DNA of 64,000 nt, from assembly GCF_024807615.1 (NCBI RefSeq), contig NZ_JANUCJ010000001.1, positions 872,361 to 936,360 on the forward strand. The letters are read 5' to 3'. The DNA is from Tsukamurella ocularis (GTDB lineage Bacteria; Actinomycetota; Actinomycetes; Mycobacteriales; Mycobacteriaceae). This document shows, piece after piece, positions 30,884 through 39,468 of the stretch (position 1 is its first letter; each line of letters begins with the position of its first letter). The notes under the pieces are model-generated. The model was not told the DNA's origin, made no database searches, and was given only the letters and a program-made list of their open reading frames with translations. Both the position numbers and the translations under genes were made by a program.

Positions 30884-31993
30884 GTGTTCCGCATCTTCGG
30901 ACTGTCCTTCGCGATCACGATCGCCGCGCTCGTGGCAGCGTTCCTCTACGGCGGTCCGGAGGCGCTGGTCCTGACGTTGATCCTCGGCGTCCTCGAGATC
31001 AGCCTGTCCTTCGACAACGCCGTCATCAACGCGACCGTGCTGCAACGGATGAGCCGCTTCTGGGTGCGCATGTTCCTCACCGTTGGCATCCTCATCGCGG
31101 TCGTGGGCATGCGACTGGTGTTCCCGCTCGCGATCGTGTGGATCACCGCCGGCCTCAACCCAAAGGATGCACTCGATCTGGCGCTGAACCCGCCGGCCGA
31201 CGGTGCGGCCTCCTTCCCGGACGGTCGCGCGAGCTACGAGACTCTGATCACCGCCGCGCACCCGCAGATCGCGGCGTTCGGCGGCATGTTCCTCCTGATG
31301 CTGTTCCTGGACTTCATTTTCGATCCCGAGCGCGAGATCACCTGGCTCACCTGGATCGAGAAACCTCTCCAGCGCATCGGCCAGCTCAATCGCCTCTCGA
31401 TCATCGTGGCGTTGGCCGCACTACTCGCGACAGGTGTGTGGGCGGCCCACACCATCGAAGAATCGCGGACCGTCTTCCTCGCGGGCCTCCTCGGCCTCGT
31501 CGCCTACATGGTGGTGAACGGCCTCGGCGAGTTCTTCCACGTCGAGGAGCTCGAGGAGGAGGCTGAGCTTTCGCGATCCGGCCCGTCGGAGCTGGCGAAG
31601 GCCACCGGTAAGGCTGGCTTCTTCCTGTTCCTCTACCTCGAGGTGCTCGACGCGTCGTTCTCCTTCGACGGCGTGATCGGCGCGTTCGCCATCACCGCGG
31701 ACCCGATCATCATCGCCCTCGGCCTCGGCTTCATCGGCGCGATGTTCGTCCGCTCACTCACCGTGTACCTCGTGGAAAAGGGCACGCTCTCCGAATACGT
31801 GTACCTCGAACACGGCGCGCACTGGGCCATCGGCGCGCTGGCCGCCATTCTGCTGTACTCGATTCACACTCCGGTCCCCGAGCTGGTCACAGGGCTCATC
31901 GGCGTCGTCCTCATCGCGGCCGCACTCGTCTCCAGCGTCATCCGTAACCGTCGGCGGGCAGGGCTTCCCGACGGAGTTGCTTCACCGGGGTGA
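30884..31993 (+). CDS. DUF475 / TerC-like integral membrane protein
   Basis: A 369-residue membrane protein with nine or so helices. The two hallmark motifs of TerC-like families are present in both halves: E-I-S-L-S-F-D-N-A-V near residue 40 and E-V-L-D-A-S-F-S-F-D-G-V-I near 255. The acidic residues lie within helices and are proposed to bind metal ions. Relatives act in manganese export, tellurite resistance or acid response; which applies here cannot be told. It is a single gene with its own promoter. Confidence 0.85.
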   Translation: MFRIFGLSFAITIAALVAAFLYGGPEALVLTLILGVLEISLSFDNAVINATVLQRMSRFWVRMFLTVGILIAVVGMRLVFPLAIVWITAGLNPKDALDLALNPPADGAASFPDGRASYETLITAAHPQIAAFGGMFLLMLFLDFIFDPEREITWLTWIEKPLQRIGQLNRLSIIVALAALLATGVWAAHTIEESRTVFLAGLLGLVAYMVVNGLGEFFHVEELEEEAELSRSGPSELAKATGKAGFFLFLYLEVLDASFSFDGVIGAFAITADPIIIALGLGFIGAMFVRSLTVYLVEKGTLSEYVYLEHGAHWAIGALAAILLYSIHTPVPELVTGLIGVVLIAAALVSSVIRNRRRAGLPDGVASPG

Positions 31994-32119
31994 ATCCACC
32001 ACCAGCGACGACCCGATGATCATCGTCGCGAGAACGACCAGCACCGCTATTCCGGCGGCTGTCCACAGGCCCCGCCCCCGCCGCCGTCCCGTCCTGATCG
32101 CGAAGAATGGCGCGAGCAC
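31982..32119 (-). CDS. Possible 45-residue membrane peptide
   Basis: The 214-bp gap between the DUF475 and OPT genes holds one protein-like reading frame on the minus strand: GTG at 32119, a basic segment R-T-G-R-R-R-G-R-G, one clean helix (A-G-I-A-V-L-V-V-L-A-T-M-I-I) and a stop at 31982. There is no clear ribosome site and I recognise no family, so it could be a small membrane peptide, a gene remnant or chance. Nothing else is visible in this gap. Confidence 0.25.
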   Translation of the reverse strand: MLAPFFAIRTGRRRGRGLWTAAGIAVLVVLATMIIGSSLVVDSPR

Positions 32120-32207
32120 GAGAGCGACGGGGCGAACTCGCCGTCCGCTGCGCTCTCCGCCGATTTCTTCGCGCGCTTCTCCTCGACCATGTAGCTAGCC
32201 GTGCGGA

Positions 32208-34187
32208 TCAGGTCGCCGCAGCGACCTTCTTGGTGCGGGCGTACAGCGCGACACAGATCGCCGCGAACAGCACGACGCCCAGCGCCTCGCCCCAGTGCAG
32301 CCAGCTCTCACCGATGAACGGCAGCGCCAGTGGCTCGTCCTTGTCGGTGGCGACGACGATGCCTGCGTAGATCACGCCGAACAGTGACTCACCCACGATG
32401 AGGCCGGTGGCGAGCAGCGTGCCGAGGCGCTTGCGCCCCTCGGCCACTTCGCCGGTGGCGGAGCCGTCCGCCCAGCGGTTGTAGAAGTAACCGAGCACGG
32501 CGCCGACCGGGATCATCAGGGTGACGCTCATCGGCAGGTACATGCCCATGCCCACGGCCAGCGGCGGCAGCCGGAACTTCGAACTGCGGGAGAGCACCTC
32601 GTCGATCAGGATGACGACGGCACCGATGATCGCGCCAAGGCCGATGAGGCCCCAGTCGAGGTCACCGCCGAAGACGCCCTTCGACAGGCTCGCCAGCAGC
32701 GAGGCCTGCGGCGCGGCAAGGGCGTTCTCGCCCGCGCCGGGGGCGCCGACGAAGCCGAAGCCGCTCTGCAGCAGGTCGAGTACCGGCGGGATGATGGCGG
32801 AGCCGAAGGCCACACCGATCACGAGCGCCACCTGCTGCTTCCACGGCGTCGCCCCGACGAGTTGACCCGTCTTGAGGTCCTGCAGGTTGTCGTTGGAGAT
32901 GGTGGCGATGCTGAAGATGATCGCCGCGGTGAAAAGCGTGTATGCGATGAGCGCAGTGGCGGTATCGCCCTCCGACGGTCCCCAGACCGCGCGGATCAGC
33001 AGCGCCGCGGACAGCACGACGAGGATGCCGACGCCGGAGACGGGGCTGTTGGACGCGCCGATGAGGCCGGCCATGTAGCCGCAGACGGACGCGACCACGA
33101 GGCCGAGGACCAGGATGTAGACGATGCTCAGCGTGATGATGCCGCCGGCCTGGCCCTCGAGTCCGGTGCCGGTGGTGAACGTCCACAGGAGCACGCCGAT
33201 CGGCACCAGGGAGGCGATCACGATGCCCGCCACGTACGGGAAGGGCATGTCGCGCTCGGTGATATCGACGAGCTCGCCGTCGCGGCGCTTGCGGGACGAG
33301 GCGATCGAGTCGGCGATGCCGCGCAGCACCGGGCCGAGGATCTTGATCAGAGTCCACACGGCGGCGATGGCGATCGCGCCGGCGCCGATGAGCCGGACCT
33401 CGGTGCTGAACGCGGTCGAGATGACCTTGGTGATGCTGCCGGTATCCGGCAGGTCGCCCGCGGTCCACATCGGGAGCAGCACGAAGTAGGAGATGACGAG
33501 GCCGACGATCATCGCGAAGCCGACGGTGACGCCCACCAGGTGGCCGACGCCGATGAGGGCGAAGGACAGGCCCGGCACGAACAGGGTGCCGCCGTTACCG
33601 ATCCGCAGGGTCGTCGACAGGCCCTCGGCGACGAGCTTCATCTTGGCGAGCAGCGCGTAGCCCGCGGAGGCCAGCGAGCCGAGCACGATGAGACCCAGGC
33701 CGCGCTTGCTCTCGCTGGCGCCTTCGGCGGTGTCGCCCACCTTGAGTACCTCGGCCGCCGCGACTCCCTCGGGGAAGGGCAGGTCGGAGCCCGTGACCAG
33801 GGCGCGGCGCAGCGGGATGGAGTACATGACGCCGAGCACGCCGCCGATCAGGCAGACCAGGGTGGTGGTCCAGTACGGGAAGTTCGCCCACCAACCGATC
33901 ATCACGAGGCCCGGCAGGATGAAGACAATGGCCGAGAGGGTGCCCGCGGCCGACGCGATCGTCTGCACGATGTTGTTCTCGATGATGGAGTGGTTCGCGA
34001 AGTAGCGCAGCAACGCCATCGAGATCACGGCCGCCGGGATCGACGTGGCGAAGGTCAGGCCGACCTTCAGGCCCAGGTACGCATTGGCGGCGGTGAAGAC
34101 GAGCGTGATCAGGCCGCCGAGGAGGACGGCGCGGGTCGTGAACTCGCGGACGCCGGATTTCGGCGCGGCGGGTACCGGTGTGGACAT
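32208..34187 (-). CDS. OPT-family oligopeptide transporter
   Basis: A 659-residue OPT-family transporter with about 15 membrane segments. Near residue 30 it shows the A-N-A-Y-L-G-L-K-V-G-L-T region and near 110 the D-L-P-F-P-E-G-V-A-A-A-E block typical of the family, plus T-I-S-N-D-N-L-Q-D-L-K-T-G-Q-L-V-G-A-T-P later. Members import small peptides or metal chelates by proton symport. ATG 34187 has GAGAAGGG upstream. A perfect 12-bp palindrome lies about 30 bp upstream of the start. The gene stands alone, diverging from the F420-type oxidoreductase. Confidence 0.9.
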   Translation of the reverse strand: MSTPVPAAPKSGVREFTTRAVLLGGLITLVFTAANAYLGLKVGLTFATSIPAAVISMALLRYFANHSIIENNIVQTIASAAGTLSAIVFILPGLVMIGWWANFPYWTTTLVCLIGGVLGVMYSIPLRRALVTGSDLPFPEGVAAAEVLKVGDTAEGASESKRGLGLIVLGSLASAGYALLAKMKLVAEGLSTTLRIGNGGTLFVPGLSFALIGVGHLVGVTVGFAMIVGLVISYFVLLPMWTAGDLPDTGSITKVISTAFSTEVRLIGAGAIAIAAVWTLIKILGPVLRGIADSIASSRKRRDGELVDITERDMPFPYVAGIVIASLVPIGVLLWTFTTGTGLEGQAGGIITLSIVYILVLGLVVASVCGYMAGLIGASNSPVSGVGILVVLSAALLIRAVWGPSEGDTATALIAYTLFTAAIIFSIATISNDNLQDLKTGQLVGATPWKQQVALVIGVAFGSAIIPPVLDLLQSGFGFVGAPGAGENALAAPQASLLASLSKGVFGGDLDWGLIGLGAIIGAVVILIDEVLSRSSKFRLPPLAVGMGMYLPMSVTLMIPVGAVLGYFYNRWADGSATGEVAEGRKRLGTLLATGLIVGESLFGVIYAGIVVATDKDEPLALPFIGESWLHWGEALGVVLFAAICVALYARTKKVAAAT

Positions 34188-34216
34188 GGATGTATCCCTT
34201 CTCAAGGACGTGGCCG

Positions 34217-34228
34217 GTTCGGCCGAAC
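34217..34228. promoter_or_regulatory. Perfect palindrome GTTCGGCCGAAC, candidate operator of OPT gene
   Basis: A 12-bp perfect palindrome between the probable OPT promoter (TAGGGT at about 34239-34244 on the minus strand) and its ribosome site, where a bound repressor would block transcription. Confidence 0.4.
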
Positions 34229-34301
34229 GTGAAAACCCTAGGTCCAAGCACGCGATCGTACGACTCGAACGCGCGAGGTCGTGCGTCGCGGTCACGAGTC
34301 G

Positions 34302-34307
34302 TAGGGT
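34302..34307 (+). promoter_or_regulatory. -10 box (TAGGGT) of leaderless oxidoreductase gene
   Basis: TANNNT hexamer with a 6-base gap to the GTG at 34314. An 8-bp inverted repeat (ACGACTCG at 34260-34267, CGAGTCGT at 34295-34302) ends on the box and may be an operator. Confidence 0.5.
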
Positions 34308-34313
34308 GGACGA

Positions 34314-35189
34314 GTGCGATTCGGAGTGGTGATCCTGCCCCAGTACCCGTGGCCCGAGGCGCGCCGGCGCTGGCGCAAGGCGGAGGAGCTCGGGTTCGAT
34401 CACGCCTGGACCTACGACCACCTGTCCTGGCGCACCCTCGCCGATCAGCCCTGGGGAGCGACGGTCCCGCTCCTCACCGCTGCGGCCACCGCGACCGAGC
34501 GGATCCGGCTGGGCACCTTCGTCACCTCGCCCAACTTCCGGCATCCCGTCCCGTTCGCGAAGGACCTGGCCGGCGTCGACGAGATCGCCGGCGGCCGCTT
34601 CCTCCTGGGGATCGGCTCCGGCGGCACCGGTTTCGATGCCTTCGTCCTCGGGCAGCCCGAGCTCTCCCCACGCGAGCGGCACGAGCGCTTCGTGGAGTTC
34701 ACCCGCGATCTCGACGTCCTGCTCCGGTTCGAGCAGGACGGGCCCCTCTCCTTCGACGGTCCGCGGTACCGTGCCGTCGACGCGCGCATGGTCGGTGAGC
34801 CCGCGCAGAACCCGCGCATGCCCTTCGTGCTCGCGGCCAACGGCCCCAAGGGGCTGCGGCTCGTCGCGGAGCTCGGGCAGGGCTGGGTCACCACCGGTCC
34901 CGACGGTGACGGCGGCGACGCCTGGTGGTCCCGCGTCGCCGGGCTGTCCCAGCGACTCGACGACGCGCTGGACGCGGCGGGACGCGACCGGGGCACCGTC
35001 GACCGCTACCTGTCGATCGACTCGGGCGGCACCTACTCCCTGAGCTCATCCGGCGCCGCCGACGACGCCGTGGGCCGCGCCGCCGAGCTCGGCTTCACCG
35101 ACGTGATCCTGCACTGGCCCCGCGACGGCGAGCCCTACGAGGGCACCGAGGCAGCCCTGGACGCCTTCGCAGAGCGCCATCTGAGCTGA
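34314..35189 (+). CDS. LLM-class F420- or flavin-dependent oxidoreductase
   Basis: A 291-residue luciferase-like monooxygenase-fold protein. Signs are the opening beta strand (R-F-G-V-V-I-L-P-Q), A-W-T-Y-D-H-L-S-W near residue 31, R-I-R-L-G-T-F-V-T-S-P-N-F-R-H-P near 63, and G-I-G-S-G-G-T near 99. The family uses F420 in mycolata more often than FMN. GTG at 34314 with a TANNNT box six bases upstream. A very stable hairpin follows. The substrate is unknown. Confidence 0.85.
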   Translation: MRFGVVILPQYPWPEARRRWRKAEELGFDHAWTYDHLSWRTLADQPWGATVPLLTAAATATERIRLGTFVTSPNFRHPVPFAKDLAGVDEIAGGRFLLGIGSGGTGFDAFVLGQPELSPRERHERFVEFTRDLDVLLRFEQDGPLSFDGPRYRAVDARMVGEPAQNPRMPFVLAANGPKGLRLVAELGQGWVTTGPDGDGGDAWWSRVAGLSQRLDDALDAAGRDRGTVDRYLSIDSGGTYSLSSSGAADDAVGRAAELGFTDVILHWPRDGEPYEGTEAALDAFAERHLS

Positions 35190-35204
35190 CCTCCCCAGCC
35201 CTCC

Positions 35205-35261
35205 GCGCACCCGGCGCGGCCGAGCGCACGCACCGCGTGCGCGTGGCCGCCCGGTGTGCGC
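35205..35261 (+). terminator. Nested hairpin terminator after LLM gene
   Basis: A perfect 8-bp inner stem GCGCACGC-ACC-GCGTGCGC (35224-35242) sits inside a 17-base imperfect outer stem (35205-35221 with 35245-35261). The rest of the 35190-35401 gap is a more AT-rich stretch leading to the PhoX gene, with imperfect repeats of CAGCCCAGC at about 35355-35395. Confidence 0.75.
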
Positions 35262-35401
35262 ACGAGTACGCCCGAGCGCGGCGCCGCCTCACTTGTCCTC
35301 CGTTTACCCGAGCTTTCCCTACTGATCACGTTGCCCTCCTACTGTGGCGGGGATTCAGCCCAGCCAGCCCGATCAGCCCAGCTCAGCCACAGGGAGACCC
35401 C

Positions 35402-37468
35402 ATGCGCCTGCCCAACCTGCGCCTGCTCACCGATCACGACGGTAAGTCGGCCCGCTCGCACACGACCTGCAAGTACAAGTGCGGCAACCAGTGCTTCCGC
35501 GAGCACGACAACCAGTCCGACAACGAGTACTTCGGCGACATCACCCGGCGCACCGTGCTCCGCGGCGCCGGCGTGGCGGCGCTGGGTGCGGGCGCGGTCA
35601 CCGTCCTCGCGGCCTGCGGCGACAACGGTTCCAGTGGCGCGGGCGCCTCCTCGAGCGCGGCGGCGGGGAACGGCGCACCGGCGGAGAACGTGAACGCCCC
35701 CGGCCTGAACTTCAACGCCATCACCCCGAACAAGGCCGACGCCGTGACAGTTCCCGAGGGATACGAGCAGGCCGTGGTGATCCGCTGGGGCGATCCGGTG
35801 ATCCCCGGCGCGCCGCAGTTCGACTTCGACAAGCAGACCCCCGAGGCGCAGGCGCAGCAGTTCGGCTTCAACAACGACTTCACGGATCTGATCCCCGTGG
35901 ATGGCAAGCCGGACACCTTTCTCATGGTGTGCAACCAGGAGTACACGACCGGCACCGCGATGTTCAAGGGCTACAAGGAGGGCGATCCCACCGAGAACCA
36001 GGTGCGGGTCGAGATGGCCGCGCACGGCATCTCCGTGGTCGAGGTCAAGGGCGAGCCGGGCTCGGGCAAGCTGACTCCCGTTCTGGGCGAGTACAACCGG
36101 CGCATCACCGCGTCGACGGAGTTCGAGCTGCGCGGCCCCGCTGCCGGCACCTTCTTCACCCGCACCGCCGCGGACCCCACCGGCACCCGCGTGCTGGGCA
36201 CCATCGCCAACTGCTCGGGCGGCATCACGCCATGGGGCACCATGATCTCCGGCGAGGAGAACTACACCAACTACTTCTCCGGCACCGACAAGCCGCCGCT
36301 GCCCGGCCTCGCCGAGGGCTGGAAGCGTTACGGCGTGGGCAAGGACGAGGACGCCCACCACTGGATGAAGTACGAGACCCGGTTCGACCTGTCCAAGGAG
36401 CCCAACGAGATCAACCGCTTCGGCTATCTCGTCGAGGTCAACCCGCACGACCCGAAGTCGACGCCGATCAAGCACTCGGCCCTGGGGCGGATGAAGCGCG
36501 AGGGCGGCAACATCTACGTCACGCCCACGGGCGAGGTCGTCACCTATTGCGGCGACGACTCGAAGTTCGAGTACATCTACAAGTTCGTCAGCTCGCGGAA
36601 GATCCAGCCGGGCAAGGGCGCCGCAGCCATGGAGTCGAACATGCGGATCCTGGACGAGGGCACGCTCTACGTCGCCAAGTTCGAGGGCCAGCAGGTCGAG
36701 AACGGCAAGGTCCCCGAGGGCGGCTACAAGGGCACCGGCAAGTGGATCCCGCTGCTCACCACCAAGGCCGACGGCAGCGCCGAGTCGCACGTCGACGGCA
36801 TGCCGGCCGAGAACGTTGCACTGTGGACCCGCGTCGCGGGCGACAAGGTGGGCGCCACAAAGATGGACCGCCCCGAGGACATCGAGCCGAATCCCAAGAC
36901 CGGCAAGATCTACTGCGCGCTGACCAACAACAGCGATCGCGGTACCGAGGGCAAGGCCGGCATCGACACGCCGAACCCGCGCGTGAAGAACAAGAGCGGC
37001 CAGCTGCTTGAGATCACCGATAACCACACGGGCACCGATTTCTCCTGGGACCTGCTGCTGGTGTGCGGTGACCCTGCCGCCGCCGACACCTACTACGGCG
37101 GCTTCGACAAGACCAAGGTCTCGCGGATCAGCTGCCCCGACAACGTCACCTTCGACTCCCACGGCAATCTGTGGATCTCGACGGACGGCACCAACGCCAC
37201 CTTCGACAGCAACGACGGCCTGTTCGGCGTCGTCCTGGAGGGCAAGGACCGTGGCCTGACCAAGCAGTTCCTCACGGTGCCCTTCGGAGCCGAGACCTGC
37301 GGCCCCGTCGTGCGCGACAACCGCGTGCTGGTCGCCGTGCAGCACCCGGGCGAGACGGACGACGCCACCGCCGACAAGCCCACCTCGCACTGGCCTGACG
37401 GCGGCTCCAGCCAGCCCCGCCCGTCGGTGGTCGCGGTGTGGAAGAAGTCGGGGAACATCGGGTCGTAA
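35402..37468 (+). CDS. phoX: PhoX-type alkaline phosphatase (DUF839), Tat lipoprotein
   Basis: A 688-residue protein of the PhoX/DUF839 family, calcium- and iron-dependent phosphatases that act outside the membrane. The amino terminus has three cysteines in C-x3-C-x3-C spacing (C23, C27, C31), then a twin-arginine motif (R49-R50-T-V-L) and a lipobox L-A-A-C with C72, so it should leave by Tat and become lipid-anchored. W-G-T-M-I-S-G-E-E-N-Y, N-P-H-D-P and D-N-V-T-F-D-S-H-G-N-L-W are typical six-blade propeller and metal-site segments. ATG 35402 follows cagggaga. It probably scavenges phosphate; no clear pho box was found. Confidence 0.87.
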   Translation: MRLPNLRLLTDHDGKSARSHTTCKYKCGNQCFREHDNQSDNEYFGDITRRTVLRGAGVAALGAGAVTVLAACGDNGSSGAGASSSAAAGNGAPAENVNAPGLNFNAITPNKADAVTVPEGYEQAVVIRWGDPVIPGAPQFDFDKQTPEAQAQQFGFNNDFTDLIPVDGKPDTFLMVCNQEYTTGTAMFKGYKEGDPTENQVRVEMAAHGISVVEVKGEPGSGKLTPVLGEYNRRITASTEFELRGPAAGTFFTRTAADPTGTRVLGTIANCSGGITPWGTMISGEENYTNYFSGTDKPPLPGLAEGWKRYGVGKDEDAHHWMKYETRFDLSKEPNEINRFGYLVEVNPHDPKSTPIKHSALGRMKREGGNIYVTPTGEVVTYCGDDSKFEYIYKFVSSRKIQPGKGAAAMESNMRILDEGTLYVAKFEGQQVENGKVPEGGYKGTGKWIPLLTTKADGSAESHVDGMPAENVALWTRVAGDKVGATKMDRPEDIEPNPKTGKIYCALTNNSDRGTEGKAGIDTPNPRVKNKSGQLLEITDNHTGTDFSWDLLLVCGDPAAADTYYGGFDKTKVSRISCPDNVTFDSHGNLWISTDGTNATFDSNDGLFGVVLEGKDRGLTKQFLTVPFGAETCGPVVRDNRVLVAVQHPGETDDATADKPTSHWPDGGSSQPRPSVVAVWKKSGNIGS

Positions 37469-37486
37469 TCCCCTGCTCCTCCGGTC

Positions 37487-37526
37487 CGACGGTGCCGGGC
37501 TCGCCTCAGGGCGGCCGGCACCGTCG
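37487..37526 (+). terminator. Terminator after phoX formed by inverted GCACCGTCG words
   Basis: Arms CGACGGTGCCGG (37487-37498) and CCGGCACCGTCG (37515-37526) pair over 12 bp around a 16-base loop. Each arm contains one full 9-mer word in opposite orientation. Confidence 0.8.
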
Positions 37527-37536
37527 CATTTGTGCC

Positions 37537-37542
37537 TAGTAT
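37537..37542 (+). promoter_or_regulatory. -10 box (TAGTAT) of leaderless marR
   Basis: TANNNT hexamer six bases before the ATG at 37549. Confidence 0.5.
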
Positions 37543-37548
37543 CGGGGC

Positions 37549-38034
37549 ATGAATTCCGTGTCCGATGCGCCCGGCGCACCGTCGACCCCGCCCTCCGACG
37601 CCGAGGTCGACGACCTCGCCGCGCGGCTGCGATCCCCACTCCTGCAGCTCCACTTCCTGATGCGGCGCAACACACCGGGCCCGGATCTCACGCCCGCGCA
37701 GCAGTCGGCGCTGCAGAGCCTGTTGCGCCTCGGCCCCGTGCGGATGGGCGAGCTGGCGCGGTTCCTGCGGATCCGGCTGCCCTCCGCGACGAGTGCCGTC
37801 GACGGGCTCGAGCGTTTGGGGCTGGCGCAGCGCACCCCCGACCCGGACGATGGGCGCGCGGTCGTGGTGCAGCTCTCCGAGCACGGCGAGCAGCTCACCT
37901 CCGAGCTCATCGCAGCCCGCAACGCGGTCCTCGCCGAGCATCTCCACGAGCTGACGGACGAGGACCGGCGGAACCTGGACCTGGCGGTTCCCGCGCTCAA
38001 CAAGCTCATCGACCGCTACCGCGACGACGACTGA
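37549..38034 (+). CDS. MarR-family regulator
   Basis: A 161-residue MarR protein. The winged helix spans about residues 45-115, with R-M-G-E-L-A-R-F-L as the first DNA-binding helix, S-A-T-S-A-V-D-G-L-E as the recognition helix, and the wing D-P-D-D-G-R-A. A disordered amino terminus holds a GCACCGTCG word (A-P-S). The next gene, an MFS exporter 74 bp downstream in the same direction, is the likely target, in the usual MarR-exporter pairing. Confidence 0.88.
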   Translation: MNSVSDAPGAPSTPPSDAEVDDLAARLRSPLLQLHFLMRRNTPGPDLTPAQQSALQSLLRLGPVRMGELARFLRIRLPSATSAVDGLERLGLAQRTPDPDDGRAVVVQLSEHGEQLTSELIAARNAVLAEHLHELTDEDRRNLDLAVPALNKLIDRYRDDD

Positions 38035-38108
38035 GGAATCGATCACACCGACTTGTTCTTTACACGAGGTAATAGTTAGAATTTCGTAGTACCCCGAGAG
38101 GAGCTGCG

Positions 38109-39380
38109 ATGACGACCACCGCCGAACACGACCAGACAGAGCACGCGCACCCCAGCCTGCGCGACACGCTGTCCCATCAGCCCAAGGCGGTGTGGGTCAC
38201 GGCCTTCGCCGCGGTGATCGCCTTCATGGGCATCGGCCTCGTCGACCCGATCCTGGTGTCCATCGCCGACTCCCTGCACGCGACGCCCAGCCAGACCACC
38301 CTGCTGTTCTCGTCCTACCTCGGCGTCCAGGTGGTCGCCATGCTGTTCATCGGCTGGTTCACCTCGATGTTCGGCGCGAAGCGCACCGTCATCGCGGGCC
38401 TGCTGCTTATCGTGATCGCCGCCGGGGCCTGCGCCCTGGCCAATTCGATCGGCGCCCTCGTCGCGTGGCGCGCCATCTGGGGCCTCGGCAACGCGCTGTT
38501 CATCGCCACGGCGCTGGCCGTGATCGTCGCCGCCGCCACCGGCGGCCAGCAGGGCGCGATCCTGCTCTACGAGGCCGCGCTCGGCGTGGGCCTGGCTGTC
38601 GGGCCGCTACTCGGCGCCGTCCTCGGCGGCGTCTCCTGGCGCGGACCGTTCGCCGGCACCGCCGTCCTCATGCTGATCGGCGCCGTGCTGTGCGCCACGA
38701 TGCTGAAGCCCGATGCGGCCGAGGCGAAGGAGAAGCGGCAGCGCGAGGGCACCGTCTCTCCCCTGGCCCCGCTCAAGGCGCTGCGCCAGCGCGGCCTGTT
38801 CCTCACCGGGCTCGGCTCCGCCTTCTACACCGCCGCCTTCTTCACCATCCTCGCCTGGTCGCCGTTCGTGCTGCACCAGAGCGCGTACTTCGTCGGCGCC
38901 GTGTTCGTCGGCTGGGGCCTGCTGGTCGCCGTGAGCGGGGTGTGGCTCGCGCCGAAGGTCGCCGCCGCCCTCGGCGAGCGCACCGGCTCCATCGTGGCCG
39001 TGCTGGTCTACGGCGTGCTGCTGGTGGTCGCCGCCATCGGGCACGAGAACGTGGCGGTGGTCGTCACCGTCGTCGTGCTCTCCGGCATCCCGTCGGGCGT
39101 GCTGAACACGCTGTTCACCGGCACCGCGATGTCGATCGCCGACGCGCCGCGCCCCGTCGCCAGCGCCGGTTACAACTTCCTGCGCTGGGCCGGCGGCGCA
39201 CTCGCCGCGACCTTCGTGGCGCACTTCGCGAACTGGTTCGGCAGCCCCGCGGCCCCGTTCTACATCGGCGCGATCGCCTGCGTCGTGGCCGCCGTGGTCC
39301 TGACCCAGGTGCGCGGCAAGAACGCCGACTCCCGCGAGGTCCCGGCCGAGGCCGCCCTCGTCGGCGACGCGGAGTTCTGA
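38109..39380 (+). CDS. MFS transporter, probable drug exporter
   Basis: A 423-residue protein with 12 hydrophobic segments of the DHA1 class. G-I-G-L-V-D-P-I-L lies in the first helix, F-T-S-M-F-G-A-K-R-T is the loop 2-3 motif A, and G-L-A-V-G-P-L-L-G-A lies in helix 5. ATG 38109 follows gagaggagc. The 74-bp upstream gap is AT-rich (ttctttacacgaggtaatag) and should hold a promoter and the MarR site, though no clean palindrome is visible. The substrate is unknown. Confidence 0.88.
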   Translation: MTTTAEHDQTEHAHPSLRDTLSHQPKAVWVTAFAAVIAFMGIGLVDPILVSIADSLHATPSQTTLLFSSYLGVQVVAMLFIGWFTSMFGAKRTVIAGLLLIVIAAGACALANSIGALVAWRAIWGLGNALFIATALAVIVAAATGGQQGAILLYEAALGVGLAVGPLLGAVLGGVSWRGPFAGTAVLMLIGAVLCATMLKPDAAEAKEKRQREGTVSPLAPLKALRQRGLFLTGLGSAFYTAAFFTILAWSPFVLHQSAYFVGAVFVGWGLLVAVSGVWLAPKVAAALGERTGSIVAVLVYGVLLVVAAIGHENVAVVVTVVVLSGIPSGVLNTLFTGTAMSIADAPRPVASAGYNFLRWAGGALAATFVAHFANWFGSPAAPFYIGAIACVVAAVVLTQVRGKNADSREVPAEAALVGDAEF

Positions 39381-39397
39381 GCGCTCGTTCGACACCC

Positions 39398-39437
39398 GAG
39401 AACCCCGGCGGATCCCCAGGATTCGACCGGGGTTCTC
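39398..39437 (+). terminator. Terminator after MFS gene
   Basis: Perfect 11-bp stem GAGAACCCCGG / CCGGGGTTCTC with an 18-base loop, 17 bases after the stop. Confidence 0.75.
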
Positions 39438-39456
39438 CCGCCCCCGGGGCCTTCGG

Positions 39457-39462
39457 TAGCGT
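39457..39462 (+). promoter_or_regulatory. -10 box (TAGCGT) of leaderless SDR gene
   Basis: TANNNT hexamer six bases before the ATG at 39469. Confidence 0.45.
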
Positions 39463-39468
39463 GACCCC

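Noticed and set aside
31994-32207. A second real gene between the DUF475 and OPT genes on the plus strand
   Set aside because: The plus-strand frames are arginine- and serine-rich with no ribosome site or domain.
35302-35312. GTTTACCCGAG upstream of phoX as a PHO box
   Set aside because: It resembles the Streptomyces repeat GTTCACCCGGC at 8 of 11 bases, but no second repeat unit follows, so the match is too weak to annotate.
38035-38108. A MarR operator between marR and the MFS gene
   Set aside because: The gap is AT-rich but I found no convincing dyad; only short TAA/TTA pairs, as expected by chance.
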